Source: Hyposmocoma kahamanoa (taxonomy: Eukaryota > Arthropoda > Insecta > Lepidoptera > Cosmopterigidae). Taken from it: 64,000 nt of DNA. This document shows positions 1 through 11,961 of this stretch, piece by piece. The notes beneath the pieces were generated by a model. That model was not told where the DNA came from. It saw only the letters and a program-made list of their open reading frames with translations, and searched no databases. Positions within the stretch are counted from its first letter, which is position 1, and each line of letters begins with the position of its first letter. Location: positions 5,217,866 through 5,281,865 of the forward strand of contig NW_020654289.1 of the NCBI RefSeq assembly GCF_003589595.1, in the 5' to 3' direction. A program made the translations under genes and the position numbers.

Positions 1-2238
1 AGGACGGAGATCGCGCATGATTTTGCTTGTAAAATACTTCATATCTCGTAATGTGAGTGACGGTCGAACCAGCAGAGGTACGACCTATGTGATTTTGGAA
101 TGTGTCGTTCCTTCGTAAAAAGTCACGGTGATACTATTTGACGGCTGATCACCGTGGTTTTTTCATCGTGACGTTATTTACCACCCACCGCTAGTTTCTT
201 GTAGAGTGCGCGTGTGAGAAAGCATGATATCTCGTCGCATTACTCAAGGCTACTATTTTGTTTTTATTTCTAATTATGCAATGTTATTTACTAAAAAGTA
301 TTAGCACGTTCTTACTCTCTTGTTTAGAAGATTGTTGAGAGCTTAGTTTTCATTTTGAAATAATTCACTCTCTAGTACAAACAGAGATAGCCTACATGAT
401 AAACACTCACAGAACACTGGCGTCCTATACAAAAAGTCCTTACAGGGTGTGCGGCGCAGTAGAATTTAAGAACAAGGGGTTATATTCGATGTGCAAGCAA
501 TTGTGTTTTACTTTTAATGAAAATTTTGTTTAAAAAGTTATTAAACAATATTTTCATTGACTAAACCCCAGCCTTAGTGGAACTCAGAAACAAATCGCTA
601 TGAATCATTTTCACGAAACTCATTTATGTGCAAGCTTATCAATCAACAAGTGTTTTCATTCGGTGTGATACCGGTCGGTCGGCACCACGTGGGAGAGAGT
701 GAGAGCGCTACGTTCGCTCCGCCCTACAACAGAAATAGATCGACGCCTGTAGCTGTAGTTCGCTGAAAAACACTTCCTCGAACACATAACCGCCTGGTAC
801 TAACGACGCTGAAACTACTGTTAGCGCCGCCTGAAAATTTCAGCTTGAAACCTGTTTCAGTCATACAACAAAGAAGGTAGAACGATCTTACCTTCGTGCT
901 TCTTTGGAAAGGAGCGAATAAACCTGAAAGTTGGCCGGAATTTATTATTGAAATGATGTTAGACTTAAAATATTATAATAGTCTACGTGTCACAACAAAA
1001 AGGTGAAAATTGAACGTCAAAAAAAAGTATGGGGAAAGTGAAAAATAAGTATTTACATTTTTTAGTTTGATGTTATTACACTCGTACCTAAATAAGAAGA
1101 AAAGGTAATTTAATTGTAACTTCATTTCTTATTGATAACTTTTGCGAAGTTCCTTTGTAACGCTCATGAAATTACCAATTTACTTCCAGCGAACCAAATT
1201 ATTTTTAAAACCAGTCTTGTAATTAATCCCTGTAATTTAGTTTCGTTTTATCAGAGCAAAATACATAAATAAAATTGATTTTATGAATGTGGACTGATTT
1301 TTGTGAACGAACCGATGATTTGGAAAATATAGAAGACTGTGTTCGAATAATTTAAATTTTGGATAGCTAATTAGTGTATAGACAAACCACGGACAATTTT
1401 AACCACCAACGCAACGAAATAATAAGGCAATGTTATATTTTTTTTGTAATATTTTCGAGTTTGATGTTTATTTTTGTAACTGACGAATATGCATTGAATC
1501 TTTAAACGTTCATCTTTCGTTGATTTTGTTTTTAATTTGCATATCTCTTGGAAATTGTATTAAATTATCCTGTCTAAAGTCGCTCGGTTGGAAGTAAATT
1601 GCTAAACGAGAGAAAATAGAAAACAAAGTGATTTTTCTTTAGCGTGGGTGCACGTCGGTCGTTATTAAGGCTCCTACAGACATTAGCGCTTATTTGACAG
1701 TGATTAGAGGGTGCATTAGGTAAGTGGGGGATTTATAGTGTTTACGTCAATGCAAGGTTCATTTTTGCGCGGGACACGCGTAAGATGTAGGCGTTAATTG
1801 TTGGTATTATTTAGGGTTTTCAATTTCGCTGCTTTTCCGCGTCTCAAAATATGGAGACTCGGTGCGGTCTCGAAAATCCCAGAAAAAACGAGACTTTCGA
1901 GACTGTTTCAAAGGTAGATGTACATACTTATAGCTACGCGTTTTGGCAGTCACTATATTTTGATTAAGTTCAAAAAATTTAATTTATTTTAATTTAAATT
2001 AAGTTCTTTATTAACATTAACACAATAATAAAAAATATTCAAGACAGTTATTTTTTCATTTTTATAGCTGATACATAAGAAACAAAGGGCGCTTAATATA
2101 ATTTCTATTTGAGACGGCGTGATTTTGTTACTACTGTTCTTCAACCTCCACAAATTATACTAAGCTGCACCTATAGTGTTGCCACGTCCATGTAGCCAGA
2201 ATAAAACATAACTGATGATTCTGTAGATTTTTAGTAAT
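1..2238. other. No gene recognised
   Basis: AT-rich with a GC-richer patch at 660-860 that has no open frame or clear promoter element. A short inverted repeat (CACGGTGA / TCACCGTG) lies at 122-166. A strong-looking donor AGGTAAGT at 1719-1726 has no supporting exon. Confidence 0.5.
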
Positions 2239-2812
2239 GGGTTTTTCAATAAGGAAATAACAGTTTTGTATTTCAATAAAACACAGAATAATTGAGTTAT
2301 TGAGCTGAAAAATATTCCAAGTGCAGTACACATGTTACATTTAAGAATGGAATTCTATCTCGTTCATATAACTACCCCGAGGACGTTTGCAGTTAGTCAA
2401 ACAAGCGATCTATTGAATTAAAGGTCGATAATCGTGTAACCTCGCTCATGCGATCTAACGCTGTTGGATTGCTTTTTATGGGGTTACGTTTAGCCGTTGG
2501 TGTGTGTTAACAAGCCAACGATGTTAAATGAGCTCAGAAACAATGTCAAACGCGAAATTGCCAACATTTCGCCCGATATGTGAAGGAAAATTGACTACAA
2601 AGAATTGAACGCCGAAAACGTGCTCGCAGCGGGGTCATATGGACGAGATCGAATTCCATTCTTAAATGTAACATGTGCACTGCACCTGGAATAAATTTCG
2701 GTTCGATATAGCTATTATTCTGTTTAATTAATACACAAAGTTTTTTTACACTCATAGCCCCGAACTAGGGAAATCCTGTACCGCGAGTTATTATGTCCTC
2801 ATTGAAAAACCC
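2239..2812 (-). mobile_element. Fold-back derivative of a Tc1/mariner-type transposon
   Basis: Terminal inverted repeats begin GGGTTTTTCAAT and end ATTGAAAAACCC. Between them, 2317-2370 is an inverted copy of 2634-2690, so the two arms pair over more than 50 bp. The stretch 2450-2640 read on the plus strand, across frame breaks, gives LLDCFLWGYV, VNKPTMLNELR and REIANISPDM, matching the C-terminal part of IS630/Tc1/mariner transposases that contain a DYFLWG block. The strand given is arbitrary, because the inverted duplication removes polarity. No clear target duplication. Confidence 0.78.
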
Positions 2813-2992
2813 TATTCTTAGTTAAATGGCTTAAGTTTTAAAAGTCAGCACCATCTGTAAACGGATAGTAGAACTAGCAACCAAACGAATATTCTCACTA
2901 TAGTGCTCTACCGTAGTTTCTGGTGAACTAGTTTATTATAATAATAAGAGATTTTCTGTTTTAGTTTATTTAAATTAATGTTTTAAATTAAT

Positions 2993-3200
2993 GGGGGCCC
3001 TGTCACTGCACCCGTCACCTCGAGGCATAAGTTGACAAGTATCTTGTGCCTATAATTTACCAAACCAACACTCTTAAACGCCGGATTTACATTTGTCTGA
3101 CGTATCTTGTCGTGACGCGTCATAAGGGTATCGGTTTACCCTTCAAAACCGGAACGCGATAATTCTCACCGCTTGGCGGCAAAAACAGTACTTCTAGTTT
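2993..3200 (-). repeat. SINE-A copy 1, partial
   Basis: Shares the CCCGTCACC, GACAAGT, AAACCGGAACGC and GCTTGGCGGCA blocks of the family. The poly(A)-end third is missing, which is unusual for a retroposon and points to later deletion. Confidence 0.75.
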
Positions 3201-3644
3201 CTATTAAAATATTTAAATTCATTAGATATTCTGTCTCGTCTAATCACTTTATAAATTCTAATTTTAAAAACAAATTTTAAATTTAATTACAATTATTTTG
3301 CTTCTGTAAGTTGCTAAACTTGTGAGTGACATCACCTTCAGAAAGGCTACCTACCTATTGTGAATCTGATCGGCTTTGCGAATTGAGATAAATGTTTCTC
3401 TAATTCCTCTACTCGTTTGTCATTATTACTTGGAGCCTTGAATGTAAACAATGAAGTTTACAAATGTTTATTGTTTCAGATTCACAGCTGATGGCGGCTA
3501 GTTCAGCTCTTTCGGGTTATTTCAGTATTTCAGGTTTTTTCCGGGTTATTTATTCAGTATCAGTTAGAATCCAAAAGTATGAGTGTATTTATTAAATTAT
3601 GATCACTAATTACAGGTTTCTTTCTACGATAAGAGTTTTTTTTT

Positions 3645-3710
3645 ATGTTCCCGATATTTCGCAACTGTTACACATGCTCCATGGTCACGGGTTGATTGGC
3701 TAGAGGCAGG
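3645..3710. repeat. Scrap of MITE family M4
   Basis: Contains the block with CGATATTTCG, CTGTTACAC and CCATGGTCACGG that recurs at 35500-35530 and 44845-44880. Confidence 0.45.
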
Positions 3711-3769
3711 TGACAGCTTTTTTTCTTTCTTTATTTTTTAAAGAGTGTTTTGTCTTTATAGATGTGCCA

Positions 3770-4060
3770 CCCTTATAGGGGCGATACTGAGGTATTACAT
3801 TCTGGGTATTTCTAATTTCACAACGTTGTACAACATCCTGGACTCCTTAGACAAGGGGCTGGCCAGGATGCTGTTGCATATGCCTACTGGACACAACGTT
3901 AAGTCCGAAATCTGTTGTCGTAATACTTCACTCCTAACACACTCCATTATCCCATGGTAGACGTCTTCTGTTGTCGCACATATCTCACAGTCAGGTGAAG
4001 GTACCTTTGACATCAGATATCCGAACTTGTTCAAAGGAACGTGTCCAGAGTGAAGATTTA
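3770..4060 (-). mobile_element. LINE ORF2 C-terminal fragment
   Basis: The minus-strand frame 4034-3795 reads PDCEICATTEDVYHGIMECV, a C..C...H...C cluster as found after the RT or RNase H region of several LINE clades. Flanks are unrelated, so this is a stranded remnant. Confidence 0.6.
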
Positions 4061-4170
4061 ACGCCGTAACTAACTAACACCAACACACACTACACTATAA
4101 CACAAAAAACCATGGAATGCGATGACAACTTTAAAGCTGCGACGTAAATGATCAAATAATTTGTCAAATT

Positions 4171-4345
4171 GATACCTCCAATGAGCTTTACGCCAACTTT
4201 ACTTTTTGACTGTTTTTGTAAATAGCCATATTTATTTACTAACATAAAAAAACAAAAAAGAATTTTGTGGAAAAATATGAAAAAATGAAAACAAAAATAG
4301 AACAGGTCCAAAAATTAAGATGGCGTAATGTTCATTGGAGATATC
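4171..4345. mobile_element. MITE family M1, 175 bp
   Basis: Ends GATACCTCCAATGA and TCATTGGAGATATC are inverted. The interior is a long A-rich run. A second copy with the same ends and interior lies at 15463-15700. Confidence 0.75.
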
Positions 4346-5518
4346 GCAATTTATCTTTCAAACTTCATGTTTTCTTCAAACCATATCGCAAGCGATCAAA
4401 GTCAAAGCATCATTTATTCCGTAGGTAAAATAAATTTACACTTGAAAACGTCATATTTAAGCTACTGCTCTTTCACCGCCTTCTTCCCTGAGAAGAACGA
4501 GCAAGAAACTCTAGGGATTGCTCTTTTCAAATAAACTTAAATGCTATGGAATAAACTTTGAATCAAATTTATGTGGAATCTGGAGCCATGTCGTTTTTCC
4601 ATACATCTTCATCTAACGCGTAGTCTTTAATTTTGTAATATGACTTTTCAATCAAAATATTTTAGATTTTTATTCAGATAAAATAAACCATCAAAACAAG
4701 TTTGACAAACGTGTCTGTAGTTCATACTCGGTCATCTCTTTCTACAGTCGTACGTACCATACTAAACTGGGAAAACTTATAGAAAAAATTACATGTCCAA
4801 CGTACCTACATACATAAATGTCAGCTGGGCACGGATCTGTTTTAAGGTCAGACGTTAAGCCATGGTACGCGAAGCAGGCACAATGCGGGTTGTATTTTTT
4901 ATCTTTAGTATCATTAAAAGCAATATTGCAGAGAAAAGAATAAACTTTGGGTTACACGATTTTTGCGTTGACAGTCTCAAACATGCAAACGCAACTTAAA
5001 TTTGAATATAATAAAACTTTTCAATATATGCCGCCGGGATTGGAACTGTTGTTGTTGTTTAATTGAAAAATAATTGTTCTCCCATTAAGGCACCACCGCC
5101 CTTCGTATTTAAATGTAGTTAAATTGTGACATGACCTTTCAAGTTAAACCAATTCGTAGGGTCTCTGGATACTCTTCTTAACCCAAAGGCTAACACCCAA
5201 ACTTGTTTTAGCGCCCAAAAGTAAAGTACACGTCCTTTTAGAATCCCCTGATAAGTATGTGTCGGTTTGAAAACGAGATATGAATGAAAATCTCCGATTT
5301 GTATATTTTTTACTTAAGATCCAGAATATTTATACCAGTAGTAACTCACCTACATAGGTATTCACCCACACCTATATGTAGCTTTTGTTAAGTACTTAAT
5401 AATATTAATTAAATATGCACCTAAGTTATTAGCAAATTACGATCAGTAGATCTTTCGGATTACTTTACAATAATGTGTCAACATAAGTAAGATTATACTG
5501 GTACAGAACTTTGTAGTG
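4346..5518. other. No feature recognised
   Basis: Non-coding AT-rich DNA. No repeat shared with the rest of the window was noticed. Confidence 0.5.
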
Positions 5519-5790
5519 TATTTTTTTTTAATGGCGGCCCGATGGTGAGCTACACGCCTGTCCATAACAGTTGCAGTGCCATTCAGAGCTTTAAATCGCA
5601 AAGATCTGCCCGTCACCCTGAGACATAAGTTAACAAGTCCCATGCGCCTGTAATTTCACCATCACCCTTGCTCTTCAAATCCGGAACAGTAACGCTCACA
5701 TTCCTGCTTGGCGGCAGAAATAGGTAAGGTGGCAATAGTTCCCAGAACGAACTCATTCACCCTTGTGATAGAGTTCGTTCTGGGAACTCT
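5519..5790 (-). repeat. SINE-A copy 2 with an inverted-repeat end
   Basis: Near full length. Its 5' end is replaced by a perfect 17-bp inverted repeat, 5738-5754 against 5771-5787 (GTTCCCAGAACGAACTC). Confidence 0.85.
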
Positions 5791-6099
5791 ACTGTACTCT
5801 ACTCTTATAAATGTGATTTGATTGAAATGCAATGAAATATTTAGTCGCAAGCTAACACGGTAAGAAAAGATATTATTATACAAGGTGTCAAGAACACGTG
5901 TTGCACCAGATACTGGCACGCAAATATTAAAATAAATTGAAGTTAAATAATGTCATAAATTAAAATTATACAATTTGTCAAATAAGCAATGTCGTATAAA
6001 ATTAAGTCAAAGTGCCAATAAATAGCAACAGTAACAACATCATAAATTAAACAATATCAAAGAAGTAAGAACAGCACAAATATAAACAAAGTGTCAAAT

Positions 6100-6378
6100 A
6101 CAAACAAAATGTCAATTTCTTTTTATTATTAAAAAATCTTTGATATCGTATAAACACAGATCACATAGCAAATCAAATAACTTTTTTTTAAATATTTTGA
6201 TAGGTAAATCTGTGATAGCTGCAGGCAAGGCATTATATATTTGTATGGACATGTTATAGCAATTCCTGTAAAAGCAAGTAGTCTTATGGGAGGGGCCAGT
6301 TATACGGTTTGGATATCTAGTTAAAGTTGTGTTCTGTTTTGTTGTCCGTATAATAAATAAACAAACAAGTACCAACTT
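6100..6378 (-). mobile_element. LINE ORF2 C-terminal fragment
   Basis: Minus-strand frame 6375-6112 ends with HKTTCFYRNCYNMSIQIYNALP and KIFKKKLFDLL, the terminal pattern of CR1/Jockey-type ORF2 proteins (a conserved Leu-Tyr-Asn-x-Leu-Pro block followed by a basic helix). No catalytic part is present. Confidence 0.72.
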
Positions 6379-6389
6379 GTTTGTTATAA

Positions 6390-6600
6390 TTATTAATACA
6401 TAGATCCTTCGATCTTTGGATTCGTACCAATGTTAATACGTCAATCAGACGCTATGTCAGCTAAGCGACGGAACGACCTTACAATTTTTTTTAAATTTGT
6501 GCTTGTTGCAGATCTGTGTTTTGGTTTTTAACAACTTTTGGACTTAAGTGTTCGATCTTTGTATTAATAATTATAACAAACTAGTGGAGTAATTTCACAA
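6390..6600 (-). repeat. SINE-B copy, degraded
   Basis: Inverted tRNA-like head near 6400-6475 (degraded B box, AGCTAAGCGACGGAACGA) followed by the family body; the poly(ATT) end with CGATCTTTGTATTAATAATT is at 6550-6575. Part of a cluster of related pieces reaching 7220. Confidence 0.6.
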
Positions 6601-6654
6601 AAAGTAATGAAAGTCATGGTGACATTCAATAAATTTAATTACAAGTACCAACTT

Positions 6655-6790
6655 ACAAAAGAGTTTTAAACTTTTTTTCAGATGTTTCGTTAACGCATTT
6701 GTTGACTACAGACCTAAATGTATCATAAACAGCATTAGTACAGATAGATATAGACAAAGCTTACGAGAGCTTAGAAATATAATTCTTTAA
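6655..6790. repeat. Repeat pair R1, copy 1
   Basis: About 125 bp (TTTCGTTAACGCATTT through GCTTACGAGAGC) recur at 7240-7365 in the same orientation. It looks like the 3' part of an unidentified retroelement. Confidence 0.55.
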
Positions 6791-6835
6791 TTTTTATTAA
6801 ATTGATATCCAATTTTTTTATGTGAAAACTCCACT

Positions 6836-7090
6836 AGTTTGTTATAATTATTAGTACAAAGATCGAATACTCAGAAAAAATTCCTTTGATCCGGCCGGAT
6901 TCGAACCGACGTCTTCTAGCTTACCGTGCCAGACACTATACCAACTAAGCCACGGAACGAACCAGCGGACCGCACGAATTTTTCTATGTGCTTGTGTCGT
7001 ATTTTTGTGTTTGGTTTCTTGAACGACTTTTTAACCGTAGCGCCTTCTATATAACAATAATTATAACAAACTACTGAAGTAATTTCACAT
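6836..7090 (-). repeat. SINE-B copy with intact tRNA-like head
   Basis: On the minus strand the head reads TGGCTTAGTTGG (A box) and GGTTCGAATCC (B box), both perfect pol III promoter matches. The body carries the family's GTAGCGCC-type block and the end has CGAATACTC and TAATAATT. A tRNA-derived SINE, not a tRNA gene, since no acceptor stem can be closed. Confidence 0.85.
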
Positions 7091-7239
7091 AAAAATAATT
7101 GAATATCAATTCAATTAAAAATAAATACAATGAATAGTGACATTTCTAGCCGCAACTGGTAGCTGTAAAGGTATCTAACTGGGTCATGAAATATCATAGA
7201 TTTATCATAAATGGCGCTATGCTACTTGTGCATATTATT

Positions 7240-7767
7240 AAAAAAAGAATTTTTCAAATGTTTTGTTAACGCATTTATGTATTTCTGTTTTAACACAGAC
7301 CGAAGTGCGTCTTGTATAGCATTATATAGACAGAGCTCACGAGAGCAGAAAATCTTATCTCTTGCTTACTATTAATGGCGGTTCTAGACCATTGCACGAT
7401 GATCAATCTCGCGCCTGTAGAAAATTCGTGCGACGACATGTTTAAAAGTAACTCGACGACTTTGCAACAACATTTTGTCTTTTTGCTTGCTAGATTTAAC
7501 GGACTCTCTCTGGCTGGTGACCTGTATTCAATAGTGGATTCTGTGCTTTTAAATTTTTATAGATTCAACATTTCAATAAGCATCGGAATCATTAGTAAAC
7601 TTCGGTATGTGGCTAATAAAATTAATGAAAGCGGCTTGACGTGTAGTACGGGTGATAAAATCAACAAATATAGGATAAGCTGGCAATATAGATTGCCACT
7701 TGAGATACCAGCGTCATCTCTTTCATCCACTTTATCTGAAGTGCCTATTTTATCGAGTAGTGAGTGA
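7240..7767. repeat. Repeat pair R1, copy 2, with adjoining unassigned open frame
   Basis: Second copy of the 6655-6790 repeat, followed by a plus-strand open frame (7375-7767, 130 codons) that shows no recognisable domain. The frame begins in the repeat's flank and is probably TE-derived or chance. Confidence 0.4.
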
Positions 7768-7983
7768 AATCAACTACAAGCTTTTGGAATAGGTAACCTT
7801 TGTGTAGGAATTTGGAAACTTTACTGCACAAGTTACTTTTAAATAAAAGTGCCGAAGACTTATAAAACAATATGACGATGTACATAAACCAATAGGGTTT
7901 ATGTTACATTATTTTAGTTCTTAAGCTAATTTGTAATCGATTTGATTACACTGTGTAATTGATTTGATTGTTTGATTTTTGCG

Positions 7984-8240
7984 TTTTTTTATGATATCAA
8001 GTGACGGGACGAACTAGTTGTGCGACTGGTGGTAAGCGACATGCCTGTCCATAGTAGTTCCATTATTACTCAGAGTCATAAGTCACCCTGAGTCATAAGT
8101 TGACAAGTCCCATGTGCATGTAGTTTCGCCAGTACACTTACCCTCCAAAACCGGAATGCAGTAATGGTGGCAGTTGGTGGCAGAAATAGGTGAGCCAGTA
8201 CTGCCGTGGACGACCTTTTTCAGCTCTATTTCTACTAAAT
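7984..8240 (-). repeat. SINE-A copy 3
   Basis: Poly(A) end (seen as TTTTTTT) followed by the conserved tail GTTCGTCCCGTCACTTGATA on the minus strand; the body is interrupted by small deletions. Confidence 0.82.
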
Positions 8241-9210
8241 GATTGCCGTCAATAACAAAGAACCAAATACTTACAACGATAAATCTTACTTCAAACATTC
8301 CAAACGCCAAAACGACACAGGGATAAATTGCTCATCAATGCTTTCAGGATTTCGTACTTCATCTTCATGAAATCTCTTCGAAAGCCTGAACAGTAATCTA
8401 TTTTAATCAAAAACGTTCACCAAGTAAACTGTGCCTGTCCTATAATTTAATTAGAAAGATTAAGTCGATACTACCCCAGGTCGTATTAAAATTTTTCCCT
8501 TACTAATACGGTTCATTTTACTTAGGTCGAGCGGTAGGGACACTGGCTTCATTTCAGAAATTACCTTTTTACAAATGAAATTAAAGCCGTTTCAAAAATG
8601 TATATCCTACAGTATACGTGTTCTGTTTAGTTCAATTGATATAAAAATAATCATTGGTATATGTAAAGTATTGAATACAGCGGCTTTCCGTTTTGTAAAA
8701 TTTTGAGGTAAGTTTGTGTTTATTTTTAGGAATCGTGTTTTCTCACCGTGTAGTAATCTGTGTATATACTCTACTATATGTGTATTGACTCAACGCTTTC
8801 ACTGTTGTGTGGAATCAATCAAAGCCATTTGAGGTAGTAGAGACACAACGCGAAGTGTAATTTATTTGGAAGTGTTACTTAAAAAAATATCACCTTGTTA
8901 TCACAAAATTTGTACTAGATTAAAAAACACCAATCTCTCGGAGAGTCCCAATTGTGAAAACTAACTGATATTAGGAATAAATCCCCAACCTACGTATGAT
9001 ACATATTATCGTTCCCGAAAATTGGTGTTGTAGTGCAGCCCCTTTGTAAACGTGCCTAAAAATTTGCTGGATATTTTGACAATCGGCACGTGTGATGAGA
9101 CATTTTTAGGACCTTTTATTCCAAAAGACAATAACATTCATTACGTAAGAAGACATACACATACCTACATGACAAAGTTTTACACTTGTAGTAATTAGGT
9201 ATGGCAGTTA
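8241..9210. other. No feature recognised
   Basis: Non-coding, with stops in all frames at short intervals. Confidence 0.5.
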
Positions 9211-9489
9211 AATAGCAGCAGAGCTCCTTGTGAAAGAATTCATCCAGGGTAGTACTGCCACCTTCCCTATTTCTGCCACCAAGCAGTATTGTGAGCATTA
9301 GTGCGTTCCGGTTTTAAATGGTAAGTGTGCTGGTCACTTGACAACTTATGCCCCAGGGCGCAGTGGTAGAGCCCCTAAAATCTTTGCGATTTAAATATCT
9401 GAGCGGCACTACAACTGTTATGGACAGGTGTGTCGCTTAACACCAGGCGCACGACTAGTTCGTCCAGGCACTTGGTATTATAAAAAAAG
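9211..9489 (+). repeat. SINE-A copy 4
   Basis: Sense strand is plus: AGCAGCAGAGCTCCTTGTGAA at the start, CACTTGGTATTATAAAAAAA at the end. Abuts a LINE fragment. Confidence 0.88.
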
Positions 9490-9494
9490 AAACG

Positions 9495-10256
9495 ACGATA
9501 AAATTTTAGACTGCAATTTGGCTTGGTCACCTCTATTAATGAAGTCAGTTGAAAAGTCCATTTTTCCTTGCACTCGCTTATGCGTCTCCAAAACTCTTTG
9601 CCATTTACATCTAAGATCTATTTAGCTCAATCTCTTACTTTACCCTCTTACCTTAAACTATGCTGATTCCTGCTATTTGGATGCTACAGAAGAACACCTA
9701 AATAAGCTTAAACGGTTGCAAAATCTATATATCAGGTTTATCTTTGGCTATCGTAGTCAACTCACTTGAATGATAGTTGCATATAGTCTCTATTCTTTTC
9801 AATAGTCTTTATAGCGTTTCAGATTTCTCAGGTCTCAGAACACACCCTGTCGCTCTCTCGTTAGGTCCCAGTTATCTTTTCCTTCCTTCAATTCCGGTTT
9901 TTATTCTCACTCCTTCACTGTTCATGCGGTCATGAGACTTTGGAACGCAAGTCCTATTTCTATTCGCGAAAGTACAGCGTTGGCTATTTTAAAATTAAGT
10001 TAAGAGTTAAGGAGCATTATTTATCTACTGTTCCCTCCATTTTATAGGTATTTTATTATGAAATATGTATTTACCTATCCAGTTTACAATAGTTTAATGT
10101 TTTTATGGTTATCTTGTCCTGTACCTATTTAGGTCTGCAGGAAGAAATTTCTTATAGAAATAAGCAATACACATTTTGTTTGTGTTTTTCTTTTATTAAA
10201 TATAATCTGTGCTTTTTCCTGTGCAATAAATAATATAATAATAATAATAACAATAA
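9495..10256 (+). mobile_element. LINE 3' fragment with RT C-terminal remnants
   Basis: Broken frames give LDCNLAW, then NKLKRLQNLYIRFIFGYRS (about 9698-9757), then RLWNA-like and KVKEHYLST-like pieces before 10020. That is the connection domain after the RT of CR1/Jockey-type LINEs. A 3' UTR ending in ATA/ATAAT repeats follows at 10225-10255. Multiple frameshifts; dead copy. Confidence 0.75.
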
Positions 10257-11469
10257 GTTACGCTACCTTTTATTATTGCTACTTCGAAAATTTTGTTTTT
10301 GTCAAAGTGTTGTCAAATATCCTGTTATTAAATGCGAGTCTATGTTTAGTTTGTGTCATGTTGTCTTCTATATTTATGCCATGTTGTATTATGATATAAC
10401 TTGGCAAATATATTTCCCTAAACTTTAAGGAAATAATGCACATAGAGTTGATAACACAGGGTGGAAATCCCATCTTCCAACGTGGGTCGTTTCGTTCAAC
10501 ACATGGTTAATTTCAAATTAAATTTAGAAAATAGAAAATTGTAGTTGTAAACATTACTACACCCCAAATGAAGCGATGAGCAAGAAATGGGTAGCAAGGA
10601 GAGGCTTTGAGAAGGAGGCAGTGGCTCAACTTAAGAAAGACGCTCTTGCGATTGCCGGGTTTTATGTAGATAACCTGTAAGCCTTGCTTTAGAGAAATGA
10701 TAATGCAAACGGCTCGACCCACAAGGGTCGGTTTATTGTAAGAGATGATAATAGATGGAAAGAAAGGCTCAATATATAACACTCACTATATCATTTATTT
10801 TAGTTTGATACTTATCGAAGTGAAGTTTTACAATAAAGAAATTAAAGTTATTTGTGTTTATCGGCACATCAGTAGCAAGTGGTCAGGAACCAGAAAAGGG
10901 ATAGATGATGGGATGACGACGAATGATGATGATGGTGACACTACCATCTCGGGCCCACCAGTGTCGAGCGATAGTCTTCCCTATGACTGCTGCTCATGGA
11001 CTCATGACATCGGGGCTTACGCTACCCGTTCACGTCAATTAGAGAGCCATAGCTCTCCTTCTAGGACCAGCTCTCCGGGGGCGAATCGGGTCAGGGGTTG
11101 AATCTTCCCTTTCTCTTCCCGCCGCCTCCTTCTGCACCATCCCTGCCTCGCAGAAGGCTAGGACTGCGTCCTCCGACCATCGTCACAAGCCTAACCTGAC
11201 TTACAACAACCGATAGATTTCTATTTATTTACGGAAACAAAAATGCTTCAGCTTACGTAATTACAAATCGTAATACCTTCAAGAAAATTAGAAGAATGGC
11301 TCGAATAACGTTATTGTTTCGTATACCGTATTGTAATAGCAAATTGTATTTATAAATACTTAATAATAAAACAAATTTGCTATTCAATTATTCAAGTCTC
11401 AATTTATACAACCATATTAGGGAAAATTTATTTTTTGAAGAAGTATTGGAACTGCCCAATTTTCCGTTA
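10257..11469. other. No firm feature
   Basis: A GC-richer part (10870-11160) has an open frame of 118 codons, Ser/Thr/Asp-rich at its end, with no family. It contains GTGGTCAGGAACCAG and TGATGATGATGG blocks typical of dispersed repeats. Confidence 0.4.
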
Positions 11470-11473
11470 TTAA

Positions 11474-11957
11474 CACTCTCAGCGTCATGTTGGCCGCCGG
11501 CTGCCCTCAAAAATTCGAATGCAGCAAGCCACTACATATCTTCGAATTTTTACCAGCATGCCATGTGGGCCGCCGACAGCCCACAAAAACCCAAGTGCAG
11601 CAGGCCACCATGTATTTTCGAATTTTACCTAGCAGGCCATGTGGGTCGCCGGCGTACCACAATTAGGAATCAAAACTTATTTTCGACTTTTCTAGTCCTG
11701 ACCAGTCCAAGGTTGCATCAGCAGGCCGATAATATAAGTTGTGCGTTCGACGAGTACAGCCAATTGTTTGGCTCTTTTGCTAACAACTGATCCAGATCGT
11801 AAACAAATATCGATCTCGTCCATAGTGGTGACATCCGTCTGTTTTTGGTAGGATCACGGCGTACCAAGCGGCCTGCTGGTAAAGTTTGTGGAGGTGTCCC
11901 GCGTGCCGCCCACATAGCTACTTCAGAAAAATCGTTTGTTCTATGGCGCTGAGAGTG
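11474..11957. mobile_element. piggyBac-like MITE with internal duplication
   Basis: Terminal repeats CACTCTCAGCG and CGCTGAGAGTG, each bordered by TTAA (11470-11473 and 11958-11961). TTAA targets and a CAYT start are piggyBac hallmarks. The interior contains two to three diverged copies of a unit of about 65 bp built on GGCCGCCG and CAGCAGGCCA. The three open frames across it come from this GC-rich repeat. Confidence 0.8.
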
Positions 11958-11961
11958 TTAA

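Noticed and set aside
660..900. GC-richer patch as a promoter with first exon
   Set aside because: No TATA box, initiator, open frame or convincing exon boundary could be paired with it.
6880..6965. Possible tRNA gene on the minus strand
   Set aside because: A and B boxes are perfect, but the acceptor stem does not close and the same head recurs at 18430 and 43965 with a shared body, so it is a SINE.
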